A DNA stretch of 57,347 nucleotides from Polytrichum commune (lineage: Eukaryota; Streptophyta; Polytrichopsida; Polytrichales; Polytrichaceae). Position 1 is the first letter of the stretch; each line of letters begins with the position of its first letter. Under the pieces are notes generated by a model. The model saw only the letters and a list, made by a program, of their open reading frames with translations, made no database searches and was not told where the DNA came from. Positions 9,701-22,230 of this stretch are shown here, in pieces. Position numbers and translations under genes: made by a program. Location of the stretch: contig OX485808.1 of NCBI GenBank assembly GCA_950295325.1, forward strand, positions 43,487,180 to 43,544,526, given 5' to 3'.

Positions 9701-11385
9701 CTTCAGATGAAGCTCAGCCACAATTTAGGCATGTGTCAGGGCTCGTAGTCTTTTACGCACCTTGGCCCACCAACCATACTTGATGTGTGGCAGTTAGCCT
9801 GGCATTTGAACGAGAGTGATGGAAGACTGTATCTATCTCAGATGACAAATAAGTTAATTTGGTGATCGAGAATTGTCTTTTGCTGTCACCTAATGCGTTT
9901 CTCCCTGCTTATATACGTAGTTTAACCCAAATGATTATAGCATACGCTCCCTCCTGTCGCACGATGCTGCCTTACATTCCTCCGATTTTAGAAATTTCCC
10001 TTGCGTAGCTCTGGCCTTGATACACAGCTCTACAGAGATAGCTTTAAGCATGCTACTTGGTAGCTTCCACACAAAGCTTTACATAAAAGCTGCAATCATT
10101 ACTTCTGCATCAAGAAAAGAAATCTTTGCATGTAGCAACCGAAGGATTTGGACTCTATATATAAGCATGACCTGTACTTAAAGTGCACAAAGAGAAAACT
10201 GCAAATTTGCCACATTTGGAATATGTGGTTTAACCTACGAAACTCTACCCTACGATCAGGAAACGCTGACACTAGACGATACTTAAGATGGTAACCCCAA
10301 GAACTTGACTTTCCGACAAATTTCTATCACTTTTGTGTCCTGAAATCTCATGATGAAACCGGGAGAATCATGTGTGGTTTTACTTTTTTTTTTAAAGTGG
10401 AGGATCTCCAACTGAGGGGGAGGGGGAGTAGTTGGAAAGGCATATCGGTCAACAATCTGTTTGCAGAGCATACATTTTGATTGTACTAAAAGAAAAGAAA
10501 AGAAAAGAACAAGTCTGCAGTCTCCTGTTGTCGGAGTGTCACTATTAGAATCAGTGACTTCTATTCATTCTCCTCGAAGTTATGAGTATCTACACACAGT
10601 TACACTGATCTACACTACAGTAGTAGTTGCTCATTAATCCGACCCACCGGTCATTGGAACTTGCCAAACAATCTAACCAAGAATTCCAACCTTCTAACTT
10701 AACTTGCAACAATATGTCATGTAATGTCCAACCAGGTTGTCATCTAACGAGTCCAAGTAATTCCACTGATTTCAAAGATTTAGCCCTTCAACGACAGGGT
10801 ACGCAGATATTCTGGTCCCGCAATTGACCACACATCCTCGTATAGTGCAACTTCGATGCAGACCGCCAGGCAACAATTTGTCTGGCTTAACTTGGAGAAG
10901 GAACTGCAACTAGAGACAAGGTTTAACCAATAAATATGGATTCAATACATGATGAGGCTATGGATGTGGATGGAATGATGAGATCGTATCGGATGCAGCA
11001 GGTGTCAAGCGAGCCTGCAGGGGAGATGAGATGAGCACAATCGGTCACATGGGATTGGGATTACCATTATTATACTTGAAGGAGCTGGGGGCCGAGGCTT
11101 TGGCACATTGAAAGATGGGTCAGCAGTCAATTTATAATGGGGCATCCTTCATGTGTCAGCAGATTTGGGGGAAGTCATCCAGGGCTCGTGTGGGTCTCCA
11201 TCGGGTCTCAGCTAAGCCGCGGGTGGGCCCTTACTAGGTATTCGGAACAAGCCTTCTTAAGTTTCCGTCAAACACTTTGAAGATGGCGATTCTATGAAGT
11301 CTTTCGAGGCCCTTCCGTTGGATCCTATGTGTGCTCCTACACTCTTCTAACCCAGCTTAACTTATCCCCTGCAAGGCTGAGGGGA
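6731..11385. other. Intergenic region, no gene recognised
   Basis: The region has moderate base composition and short open frames only. It contains a CAGT microsatellite at about 9166-9186, an inverted-repeat-like stretch rich in CAAGTTCA/TTGAGCTC at about 9518-9680, an AAAAG run at 10488-10508, and a polypurine GGGGGAGGGGGAG at about 10416-10428. A 120-codon open stretch on the - strand (7531-7166) lacks an ATG and any known domain, so I do not call it a gene. Confidence 0.5.
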
Positions 11386-11388
11386 TTA

Positions 11389-11793
11389 GGGTGAGTTTCC
11401 ATGTAGGCCACGCGGCCACTGGACTCTAGATAATAATGGGTTGGAGGTGCTTGCATGTAGATAAGCACAAGCTGTCAACCAACCACATTATGATGGGTTT
11501 TTAGAATGTGGAGGGCCGTGGACACGGACCGCTAGACTTCCATGCGTCCATAAAAGCACTTTTTAATCTACAAGCGTTGGTCAACGAGGAATTGAAGACC
11601 GGTTTTAGGAGGAGGAGGATTTAACTTGGAAGAGGAAGAGGAGGTTAGTAGGCAAGCTTAGATTAGATGAGATGAGGGTAGGCTACTTGGCACATACAAA
11701 CCCGACCCCACCAAATTCCATCTACATTTGGGTTGGTTTGTCCTTATTCCCACTAGATTCCAGTGGGTGAGTGGCCTACACAGAAACTCACCC
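11389..11793. mobile_element. PIF/Harbinger (Tourist)-like MITE HB-C, copy 1
   Basis: The element is 405 bp with long terminal inverted repeats: the left end is GGGTGAGTTTCCATGTAGGC and the right end reversed is GGGTGAGTTTCTGTGTAGGC. Perfect TTA duplications sit at 11386-11388 and 11794-11796. It is about 70-80% similar by eye to 14475-14897 and has no coding capacity. The TTA target and G-rich ends fit the PIF/Harbinger superfamily. Confidence 0.85.
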
Positions 11794-11898
11794 TTACTCG
11801 ACTCTTCTAAATCAAGTGCTCTAGCTATAGGCCACACCCCATGTCATCTAGGTGGGGCTCTGACCCATTTGGCATTGTTAAAAACTATACTAGATATT

Positions 11899-12307
11899 AG
11901 AGTTAATATTTGGAAAGTAAAGGAGATGAAACCATGGGTTGAGTACCAAACCTAACTTTATGATTACTACCACAAAGTCATCCAAGTTTTCCTAAATCTT
12001 AAATTACCATGCACAAAGAGTGGTAGCATGCTATTAAAAACTAACTTTATTGCTTGTTCTATTAGGATGGGTGGGCCAAGCTAGCCTTTCATAGGCCAAT
12101 CCAGAATTTAGGATAGCAGGTCCTGGTTTAGATCCTAAAATTCTCTCAAAGTTTAAAAGGTGAAAAAAAAAATCGCAAAAATTTCACCCAACTTTCAAAA
12201 TAGGCTTCAATACACAATGAGCCAACGAGCTCTGAATAGAAGGTTTTCTTAAAGAAGGATCAAACTCATGGTTTCATCCCTCTTTGAGGTATTATACACA
12301 TAACTCG
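11899..12307. mobile_element. TIR element family TR-D, copy 1
   Basis: About 400 bp with imperfect inverted ends of the type AGAGTTATNTGTAAAG, followed at both ends by GATGAAACCATGGGTTTG. The interior landmarks GGATGGGTGGGCCAAGCTAG, CCTAAAATTCTCTCAAAG and CAATGAGCCAACGAGCTC recur in the other copies near 12.7, 31.0, 45.0 and 45.6 kb. It is non-coding and the superfamily is not assigned. Confidence 0.7.
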
Positions 12308-12689
12308 ATTAGGTGCAAGTTTCATGAGTTTTTTTGGATCAATGATATATATAATATCACTCCCATTAGAAGCACAATTACAACTGGGATACCAAACCCC
12401 AATGATAACCAAGAGCTGCAGACAGTATCCAAGATTAGGTGGACAAAGGAGAACTATGCACAAAGTCTATGGAGACCACCGCAAGTAAGGCATTAGCCCC
12501 ACTCTGACGCTTAGTAAAACATGATTAGGGTAAGGGGAAATGGTATCCCATTCATGTCGGTGAAATAAAACATCAACGTTGATTTTTAATTGAATGCCTA
12601 ACGTCTTTGGGATTAGTCTCCTGATCACTTGTTTAAAGCATGCCATAGCTTAAAAGTGAATCCGTAAATTCATCTAGATATTGTTAAGG

Positions 12690-12975
12690 CTCAAATTAAC
12701 AACAACGGTCAAAGAGTGGTGTTGGGCTACTAAAAACCGACTTTCTAGGTTGTCATACTTGGATGGTAGACCATTCCAGGATTTAGGACGGCGGGTCTCA
12801 TGTGCATGCCCTATTTTTATATCCTAAAATTCTCTCAAAGTTTTGGGGATGGAAGTCCAAGGAGTTTCACCCAATTTCAAATCTATTAAGCTCCGACACA
12901 AATTTGAGCCAATGAGCTCTTAATAGAAAATTCTCTCAAAGAGGGATTACTCTTGGAGGTACTTTGTGACTTACT
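12690..12975. mobile_element. TR-D copy 2 (diverged, partial)
   Basis: It shares GGGCTACTAAAAACCGACTT, CCTAAAATTCTCTCAAAGTT and AGCCAATGAGCTCTTAATAG with TR-D copy 1, which lies about 400 bp upstream in the same orientation. The left terminus is eroded. Confidence 0.6.
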
Positions 12976-14474
12976 CTACAGTAACAAGTAACCGGGTACA
13001 AATTACAATAGGACTTAAGGACCCAACTACAAGAAGTAACAAACCAACAAACTGTGTTTGTCCCATGGGATTATTCTTTGACATCCTTATGAACTTTTAA
13101 AGTGTTGCTCATATGCTTTACTTTAACATTTAACATATGCATTTCAAGTTTGTACCTCTATATTAAAGATGATCCGTGTGGCCTTATTAAACATTCCTTT
13201 TTACACAAAGGTACACATGTAAACTTAAGATATACCTAGGGTAGACATGTCTTACATGGTTGTTTTTTTCATGTTGGCCATGAAATACAACTCCAATTTG
13301 AAACTCTAAATTTTGGTTGATCTATAGCTGTGGATAGAGAATAAAGGTTCAACCATAGAGAATTATGGAACCTAACCTGAATTGGTATGGATTTTCAAAG
13401 TTGACATCCATGAAGTCATAACTCAGTCACATAGATCCTCCGAATTATGTTGACTATCGCATCTAGAATAGTTAACAAGTTTTGAGCAAGTAATTCAATC
13501 TCTTTCAAACACATGTATTTTTTTTGGTGTTGGTTTATCATATCACACTCAACCACACACCACTCAAACATAGATGTCCTTTAAGATAAGTAACCAAATC
13601 ATGAATGCTTAGCTTAGAACACTTCAAAAACCAAGAGTATGATCATATTTACAATTGATTCTTTGGGTATAGCAATCTCAACCATTGTGATGTTCTAATT
13701 ACATGAAACATCAAAGTATAATCAATAGCCTTATAGAAGCACACAAAAAAGTGGAGATATTTTTTCAAGGGCATGGAGCTTTTAAGAACCTACCGAAGGA
13801 GTCTACGATAAAGTTTTGGCCGTCGGGAACAAGCAAAGAACCAAAAACTTGGTCAGTACTAATTAATATAGTTCAATACTTACAACTTTGGGATTTTCAT
13901 TTGTGTCCGTCAGTTTTGAACAATCTTACAATTGGAAGGCTGGGTTGGGCTCTAACTTGGAGGTCGAATCTGCCTCATTCCTCATGCCCATCCGCATGCC
14001 TATATCCACGTGTCAATCCAAAAAACAAAAACACATTGTGTCACCACACGCTTCAAAAACCAAGGACTGTACTATGGCAGATTCCGGTTTAGGTATCCAG
14101 TTGACCCACTAGCCATATAATTCTCCAAAGATGTTTGGGAATGCTCTGTACTAAAATATCAAGATTCAACATACTAAAACCAGAAAATATCAAGTATACA
14201 ATGTGCTGGAAAAAGTTGCAGTTATGAGAAATAACGAAAAGGAAAGTTGAAATTATGAATGTGAGATTTTAGATTTGTTAGAGAGAGAGAGAGATGGATT
14301 GAGGTTGTTTCTTGCTTTGTTTTTTCTTCTCCTTTTAGGGTTGTGTTTCTTGTTTAATGAGAGTATCATGCCTCCTTGTAGAAAACACCATGGGTTTAGC
14401 GAGGTTGCCAAGAGAATAGGGTAAAAAACTGTATGTAGGGGAGAATGAGGGCGGGCATGGAGGGAGGAGGCAAA
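12976..14474. other. Intergenic region, no gene recognised
   Basis: AT-rich sequence with one open stretch at 13703-14092 (+) that has no family resemblance, and a GA run at about 14279-14294. Nothing else is supported. Confidence 0.4.
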
Positions 14475-14897
14475 GGGTGAGTTTTCATGTAGGCCGCTCT
14501 CTCACTAGTTGTAGGTAATAATGGGTTGGAGGTGTTTGCATGTAGTTAAGTATAAGCCGTCATCCAACCACATTTTGGTGGTCCGCTAGAATGTGGAGGG
14601 ATGTGGACATGGGTCGCTATACTTTCATGCATCCACTAAAGAATTTATAAGTTACAAGTGTCGGTCACTGAAGGATTAAGACCGGTTGAAGACTCTAGAG
14701 AATCAATGTTGGTCTAGAACTCCATCCTTGATAACCGGAGGAGGAGGAGGTTAGTAGGTGGGCTAGATTTGAGAAGATGGGAGTAGCTAGTGGGCACGTA
14801 CGAACCCTACCCCACCAAATTCCCTCTATATTTGAGCGGGTTTGTCCTTATTCACACTAGAATCTAGAGGACGAGCAACCTACATGGAACCCCACCC
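14475..14897. mobile_element. PIF/Harbinger-like MITE HB-C, copy 2
   Basis: A 423-bp direct-orientation relative of 11389-11793. The ends are GGGTGAGTTTTCATGTAGGC and, reversed, GGGTGGGGTTCCATGTAGGT. The flanks are AAA and TAA, so the expected 3-bp duplication is eroded. Shared interior includes TAATAATGGGTTGGAGGTG and GAGGAGGAGGTTAGTAGG. Confidence 0.8.
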
Positions 14898-15038
14898 TAA
14901 ATCCGCCTCCAAGTTAGAGGCAGGGGGTGGCTGTGATGATTCATGAATCTACTGCATACATAAGGCCTCGTTGCTAAAATCGGAAATGAAGATCTTGACA
15001 TGAACATTCTCGGAATTGAAATCAACGTCACATCACAA

Positions 15039-15250
15039 CACTAAATATTATATTTCATGCCGTGACTTACTATTTGGAATTACACAATGCTATGTACTTT
15101 TACTACAAATGTAAATTTTTACCAAGACGTTAATGTTCTAGAATATCCAAACAACCAATTTGACCTTTTTGGTTTAAAGAGACATACAGTAAATAGTTAG
15201 GACACTGCGTAGTTCCAAATAGTAAGTGACACTAAATACAATATGTAGTG
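15039..15250. mobile_element. TIR element family TR-E, short copy
   Basis: A 212-bp foldback element. The left end CACTAAATATTATATTTCAT, continuing to GTGACTTACTATTTGGAATT, is mirrored at the right end by the reverse complement of CACTACATATTGTATTTAGT, continuing to GTCACTTACTATTTGGAACT. The interior shares TTTTTACCAAG and TTAATGTTCTA with 51809-52035. It has no coding capacity. Confidence 0.8.
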
Positions 15251-18200
15251 AAGTGATCAGCCTAAAGCAAACACGTTTCAGTATAATCAACATCGTAGGA
15301 GAAATGAGATGCATTATTCTGAACTGCTTTGTAGCCTCTATTTCTAGCTCCGAAATCAAGACGTCTCACTGTCTCACACCTCTGCCGTTGTGCCAGAAGT
15401 GGTAATTATATACATCATGCCGAAGAGTGAGCATATATTTAATAAACAGAATTTCCGAAATGACACAAATTGTTCTAGAATTAGTAAATGTAGTGTTCCT
15501 ACTGGCAGCTTACTTTGTGATACGTGGTTTAGTTTTACCACGGATTGCAACCTTCCCAAGGCAAAGCCAACAAATGATGAGCTGGGGTGTTCAAACTTCC
15601 AACTAAAGGATCAAGATTCAAGCCCACCTGTTGTCGAAGTCAGCCTGTAGGCTCTCCAGATAGATTTCAGGCCTGCTGCAGACTGAACAGGAGATACGAA
15701 ACCCAGCAGTTCATTTATATTCAGTTATTGCAGACACTATAATTAGCTTCAACTTTGAGACCGTATCCATGATTGTTGTAGGTTATATACTACTTACAGT
15801 CTTGGCACATATACAGTGTCCAGTGTACACCTATTCCTTGTGCCTCAGCCTGATGTAATATGTCCTTCCTACGGTCACATACTTGCCGGTGATTTCTTAA
15901 TCAAATTTGCTGTCAATGAAATTCCAACATGCAATTTGTACCTCGCCTGACATCATGCTGTGGAAAGTATTCAAACTACGAGAGTGTGTGTACTTGTACG
16001 TCGATACTATTTCAGGTGCACTTCAATTATCTCCGGATTTTAAAACCCATAGTACAACGCAACCCATGTGTGACTCTGTGCCTTCACCTCCTCCACCAAA
16101 TTCTCCTTGAACAGGTCAGGTTCGATCTCAAAGCTCCTTGAATGCCGAGTTCTAATGTTCCGTCACCGCAATGGGCCACAATGGAAGCAGTCCAATGCAG
16201 GTCCAGTAGTGCTACATACGCCGCCTCCTACACATTCTTTGATCGAACTGCCTGCTGGAATTATGACCAAATGTGCATGTTGTTTAGCCATGGCCCTGTA
16301 CAATCAAGTGCCACATGAAATCGGGTTACCAACCACTTCGGGGTAGGGTGTGTTGTGTGTGGCCTCGACTCGGGATCATCAGCAATCTTTAAGTTTAACC
16401 CGGGGTAAGTTAAAGGCACTGCAGAGTGTATCCCCGGATTTTAGGAGTAGCCCTTGCAGGCTCATAAATCTCCTGCGGCCCTAGAGCCACATTCTCTTCA
16501 TCACATTCTTCATGCATGGAACTCGGCATGCACCCACACTTATTAACTTCACTTATTACGTCTCGCATGATCGCGCTAGCTACCTAGCTATAACTTAAGC
16601 TGCCCATGAGCCTTATAATTTATAACGTGCGACTCGCATCTACATAGAAACACACACACACACACGCACACACTTAGTAAAGCCTCGAGCATCTTTTTGT
16701 AAGCCACTGGATGCCGGTTGAACGTTTGATGATGATGAGGATTCAATTCAATGGGTCCTCTTTAATTCCCTGAGGCTGGCCTCCTCACGTACGTGGGCAG
16801 GCATGGCCGCCACTACTGTAGTATACTTCACATGTATTGAATTTCGTGGTAGGGCCATGCACCAGAGGGACCATCAGTAGGGTTATAAGTAGCTGAATGC
16901 GTCAGCTGCTCCGTGCCTCCTCGTGTCTTGTGCCCCCCCCCCTCCCTTCTCTCGGGGGCCTCAATTTTCATGCAGAGTGAAGTTATTAGGGATTCGTTGG
17001 TGGTGCCTAGCTCCGTGAACTCATCCGTTGCGAAAGTGAAACCCAACCATCGAGTCCTCGATCGATCGGCAACTCATCGTGCGTCACCGGTGAGAGGAAA
17101 TTTTGCAAATGCATCACTCCAATAGGTGTGTTGGTTTTCTAGTGAGTGATTTTGTATTGGTTTGTAGTGAGTGATTCGTTCCATTGTATCTTCGAAAGGG
17201 TTATTTTGAGATGAATTGACTTCGGGAACGGCATTAGAGACCTTGGATTTTAATCTATCACGAGCTATATGGAATAATGGGCCCTACCTATATGGGATTT
17301 GGGTTTACTAGATGGAGCCCTCTTCATCCACGATGGATAAGTTCAAATAGACACCACAATCTATACCCAAGCCTATATGCACCTTGATCTACACAAGCTT
17401 GTAAGTATAAGGTGTGAGGCCTTATTGTGGGGTCAAGGGTTTGTGCCATTCATGCAAGTTAAAGTTGAACATGTTGGGAACCCCTATAGCTTGGAGAGTT
17501 TTGTTGTTGGCATATTTGACCCCAAAGTTAGCATTGGAGTCCATGCATTAGTCTTTTGAGATGAAGTTTGGATAAATCAACCATAAACTTGGACATGGTA
17601 GGTTTTTACTATTGGACCCTATTGTATGAATGACATGAATCCTAAGCCCTAATGTGGGCACTTCCACCTCCACATACACTCATATTTTCATTTCTAGTTT
17701 GAGATTCGGAGTTGAGATGCAAGAGTTATTAGAAGTCAAAGTAAAAATAGTCTAACAGTGTCTATGTATGCCATTATGTTGACCTATGTGCCAATCTCAT
17801 CTTAACATGTGTTATTATAGTGTTTTCTCTTAGCTACATGCCTTTCCAAGTTTCCATACACCACTCAAATTTAGGCATCACGTGCAGAGGAGGGACTATA
17901 TAAGACCTACATACCTCATACATCACATAAACAAATTTTTATGACTGTTGTATGGAACATTTGGGAAATGCTTATAGCTCTAAAATCTCTTTTCTTAGCT
18001 AACATGACCTACATATTAGCATCAAGTAGTCTACCTCCAATTAAGTCTAGTGAGATTAAGTTGGTATGAATCAATCACAAACCTATAGGGGACATGTTTT
18101 TGGGGAACCCCCATACAAGGTTGTGATGAATCCCAAGCCCTTTTTCTCCATGCATGTAAGCAGTCTAGCAACAATGTAGGCCCTTCATTGGTTTGTGAGT

Positions 18201-18997
18201 GATGGTCCCTCGAGGCTCTTTGGGACTCCCTAGATTTTATTTCATGTTATCAAAAGCAATTCCCAATTTAGACATTGCCTAAGTTGCATTTTAGTTTTCA
18301 TCATTTACGCAAGGTTGGGGGGGGGGGTAATCAAAGTAAGCCATAAAAAAAGAAGGGACATTGGTCAATCATGTTCACTAGAAAAAGGAATTATCATGAC
18401 AAATAAAGAGTGGGATAACCTCCTTTGTAGGTGAAAGAAGGTCCTTGACAAAACACCTTACCTTGAATCCATGCACTGCACACTTGGCGTGTTCTTACGA
18501 CCTGCCACACAAGTATGCTCCCCCCCTCCTCCCCAATGTGGGCTTTGGTAGGGGACCTCTAGCATTAAAATTTTGCAATATATAGGTTGAGCTTGAAAAT
18601 TACCATTTAAATTAAGCCCAAAAATTCCCACCTTTTAATTCATTGTGTTAGAATGAACAATATATATGTTGAGTGTTGTTCATTTTGTAATGCATCCCAA
18701 CATGAAAGGGCTATTATGCCCGTGTTTATTCCTAGCCCCACAGTACAAGAACCCCCTGCTAAGTAATATAACATCATCCGTATCTCTGTGTTTTCACCTT
18801 CCCCCACAGTCATTGGTAGGTGTCACAAAAATTTATCCCAATGTAGCTTTATCCCTCACCAAACAAGGTTTCTAACCTAGAAATTATTGAACAAATACGC
18901 GCACAAAGCATACAAGAAGTACATACATGTTTGTGTTGTTCAATACTCACTACATGATTTTTGATGGTTGAATGGTACTTCATTTTGTTGAGTTGAA
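15251..18997. other. Intergenic region with simple repeats, no gene recognised
   Basis: It holds a possible SINE-like segment at about 15563-15660 (CTTCCAACTAAAGGATCAAG next to a B-box-like GATTCAAGCCC), a CA microsatellite at about 16650-16672, a run of ten C at 16933-16942 and eleven G at 18316-18326. Diverged direct repeats (ATGAATCAAYCACAAACCT near 18067; a similar motif near 17573 and 24936) suggest an old, unclassified element. Confidence 0.45.
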
Positions 18998-19702
18998 CTA
19001 CACCGTTCATGGTATTTAATGTCACATGCGTAATAGTGTCACTTACCTTATTTTGCGGCGTATGCTAGGTCACATTGATGATTGACAACTTTATACCAAG
19101 TGTCACCTCATGACACTTGGTGTTCAAGTGCGTTTACTAATATCTTGGCCTTAGTATGTTCAATAGTGTTATGAGGTGCATGCCTGTGTTACATAATGGT
19201 CTACAAGCTGACTAAAGTGCATACAAATGACACATGCCATGAGTATGTTGAAGAATATCCTCCTCTGACATACTAAAATATAAACACATGCCACTCGCCA
19301 TTAGTGTGCTCAAAAAACTCTTCTCCTTGCATACTAAAATGCAAGACTATGATCTAAAGTATCCCAATGTGCTACTCTAAATGTCATGATGTAATTTTTT
19401 TTTCACTTAACAAAGTTACCTACATTGACGAATAAAATCATATTGGCAAATAACGAACATGACACTTTGAGACCTCTAGGCATCAAGGAAGAGGTTGGCG
19501 GTTCGAATCCTGGCTGTGAAATCTCCTCTCTACTTGACGGAAATCTTGCCAGGTGGTCAACTGCCTCCTATGCTTTGGCGTTGGCCTGTCGGCCTTCTGT
19601 CTCAAAAATAAAATAAAATAAAATAAAAGAGAGACCTAGGCATCTAGTTTAGGCCCTTAGCCAATATTATACGTGACACTAAATACCATACATAGTGTAC
19701 TA
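18998..19702. mobile_element. TR-E element, long copy, interrupted by a SINE
   Basis: The ends are inverted: CTACACCGTTCATGGTATTT, then AATGTCAC, on the left, and the reverse complement of TACACTATGTATGGTATTTA, then GTGTCAC, on the right. It contains the SINE at 19485-19630. Its left two thirds match, in reverse orientation, blocks at 52.66-52.92 kb and 53.88-54.17 kb. Confidence 0.75.
19485..19630 (+). mobile_element. tRNA-type SINE with target-site duplications
   Basis: The insert is 146 bp and is flanked by near-identical target duplications: GAGACCTCTAGGCATC at 19469-19484 and GAGACCTAGGCATC at 19631-19644. Near its 5' end is a perfect RNA polymerase III B box, GGTTCGAATCC (19499-19509). 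The A box is missing, so it is probably 5' truncated. It ends in repeated AAAAT units. A block with the same TCTCCTCTCTACTTGAYGGA motif occurs at 53750-53800 on the - strand. It sits inside TR-E and so is younger than that element. Confidence 0.85.
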
Positions 19703-21800
19703 CACCCAGATGTTAAGGTAGAATGCTTAAATTAGGAAGCTATATATGGGACCTAAAGCATCATGAAATAGGACATATAACACTATCAAGAGGACAGTTG
19801 ACTCATTAGTGGAAGAAGACCCAAAGTCAAATTATGTCAAGTGGGATAAGATTTTGTAGCTCTGCGACTTAATATTTGATACCTATGCTGATTCCAGCAT
19901 AGTGTAAATATCAGTGCTTTAAATGCGGCTTATTTGGTCACTCGTCTTAATTGGACGCTTATATTTGGAGTGGCATATGGCAAGGTTTGTAACTAATTAA
20001 GAATGATTATGTGTCCAAAATATTGACATCATTCTAAGATCAATTGTTAGTGCAATTAGAAAGTCCAGGTTGTTGTTAAAAGAGACAAAAAGAATCTCAA
20101 CTTTGACCTCTTATAACTTTTGCATCATGCCAACTTTGATAGCTTGAAACTTGAGGTGACAATCTACATGATCCACAAATTCCTGGGTTGATCCAGCAAC
20201 CAACAATGTCATGTGGAGTTGGAACCTAGAAGTGACCATTGCCCACAACAGTGCCATGCATCTTAAACTCCTAATCGCATGAGGGTTACTGAAGAATTTC
20301 AAAAATCTACTATGAAAAGTATGCATTTCTCTATGAAAGATAATACTTGTTGATAGATTATGGTTTCTTACAAGATTGGTACACATTTCTATACAATTGT
20401 CACATAGAAACTAGGTTAAAGCTAACAATATTTGTTTGGGCGTTATGAAAAAAGAGTTATCATTTGAAATATCTCATAAATATAATGTAGACCTTTCTTA
20501 GCATGATTTTCTATCCTAATTTTGATGTACATAAAAAAAAATAGTGTGTCGTGAAAATTTGCAAAAACAGACTATCATATGTGTGTAAAGTCACCATTTG
20601 CTTCAATATGCTTTAACAACATTGGCTACACTCCCGTTGCACTACAAAGATGTGGTGTGCCTAACTTTGACAAGCCCTTAAAAACAAACAATTGCCCTCA
20701 TTGTGGTGGGGATGGGCTCAACTAAACCTCAATTCTTCACCCTACTTACCAATAAATAAATAAATAATCCAACCACATTGGAGCCACCCTTGCACGCCCC
20801 ACGAGCTTGCGAAGATGAAGGAGAGACCACAAATGGTCTCTAAGGTGCTACGGGATTTACGTAGCATGATTTTGAGTCTATGCCATTGATACGAGTTCAA
20901 CTGCCCCTAATAATCCATTCTACATATCATACGATTCATATGAAATAGTACATACACCCAAACATCCGTAACGTCACCCTCTATAATATCACTCCTTCTC
21001 TTATATCCCAAAACCCTAGGGAACACATGTTCCCAGTTTAAATCTCCCTCCTCGTTGTCACATTGACCTCCCCTATATCATAGGTTTCAAAATCAAAATA
21101 AACCACCAAAGAAAACAAACCACACGCTCGCACGCATCACGTGCATCATCATCATAATAATCGACATTACTGCAACGTTGACTTTGTGTTATGCCACAAT
21201 GTCACATGTTGCACGAATTCTCTATTATCACACATCCATGCTAACGCTATAAACCTCCTTAACACCACGTGTGCTTTGGTTGCCACATGCGTGATATTAG
21301 GGAGGTTAGAGTGTATTGCAAATGCGCTAGTTTTGCATACAATCACTTTTGACAAATCGTTGACAATTAGATTACCATCAAGTACCCTTGAACAGCTCCC
21401 GAAGCTATAACTTCTTGAGGCCCAGACTTGGCCGGGACTCTGGACGTTCAAGGGTTAATGCCATCATGTGACTAATTAGGGCTTCCACCAAATCTTGGTG
21501 TGTTCATTAAACCAATAAGTGTGTTTCACTAATTACGATTCCATTACATGCCGGTACCAATTTAGTCCGCGGAGGCTTAATTAATTAACCCCTCGACGAG
21601 GGCGGCCATAATGGGTAGAATCCGATCGATTAATTGATTGAGGGGGTTGCTTGATTGCTTGATTGACTTTGATGTGGACCCGTTTAGCATCCCAATTGCA
21701 AATTAAGTTTTGACTAGGAAGTTGTGTTTGCCTACCAACACAAAACTAACTTAACTAGGCTCGGCTCAACTAGGCATGCAGTTAATGTGGAAGTACTAAA
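19703..21800. other. Intergenic region, no gene recognised
   Basis: AT-rich. A segment near 20185-20250 (CCAACAATGTCATGTGGAGTTGG) resembles 50.67-50.72 kb, which marks another dispersed repeat. A short AAAT run lies at about 20752-20768. No domain is recognisable. Confidence 0.4.
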
Positions 21801-22217
21801 TGTTCAAGATTGAAGCCTTCATATGAGTTTCATTTTGAAGGGTTATCAAATTTTAGCTCTTCAGTTGAAGGGTTATCAAATTTTAGCCTTTCAGTTGAAG
21901 GGTTGGTTTAAATCCAAGATGTTAATCTAAGAATGTAGAAATGAAATATAAAAATCATATTAAACTTGCGCATGAATTATATGGTACATGTTTCTAGTAC
22001 AATGTGAAGAATTAAGAATCAACCATCTAACTCCACTTCTTGTAGTGACAATGCCCTACACTTGTTAGTTCTTGTGGCGGGCAAATTATATTGAGCACTT
22101 CAAGTGATGTTTTCATTTTCAATATGGGGTTACATTTTGAAGGGCTATCTTGAAAAAAGGTATATTTTGAAGGGCCAAATCGCGTTTGAAGGGCATTGAA
22201 GACTTCAATCTTCAACA
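21801..22217. mobile_element. TIR element TR-F
   Basis: A 417-bp element with inverted ends TGTTCAAGATTGAAGCCTTC and TGTTGAAGATTGAAGTCTTC. The subterminal motif TTTGAAGGG repeats several times, pointing inward from both ends. Two in-tandem 34-bp copies of a GGGTTATCAAATTTTAGC block lie at about 21839-21905. Only this copy was found. Repeated subterminal motifs suggest transposase-binding sites, a hAT- or CACTA-like trait, but no clear target duplication was seen. Confidence 0.65.
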
Positions 22218-22230
22218 CTGGTACTACTGT

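Noticed and set aside
19499-19509. Possible tRNA gene at the GGTTCGAATCC motif
   Set aside because: There is no cloverleaf or A box. The A-rich AAAAT tail and flanking target duplications show a SINE instead.
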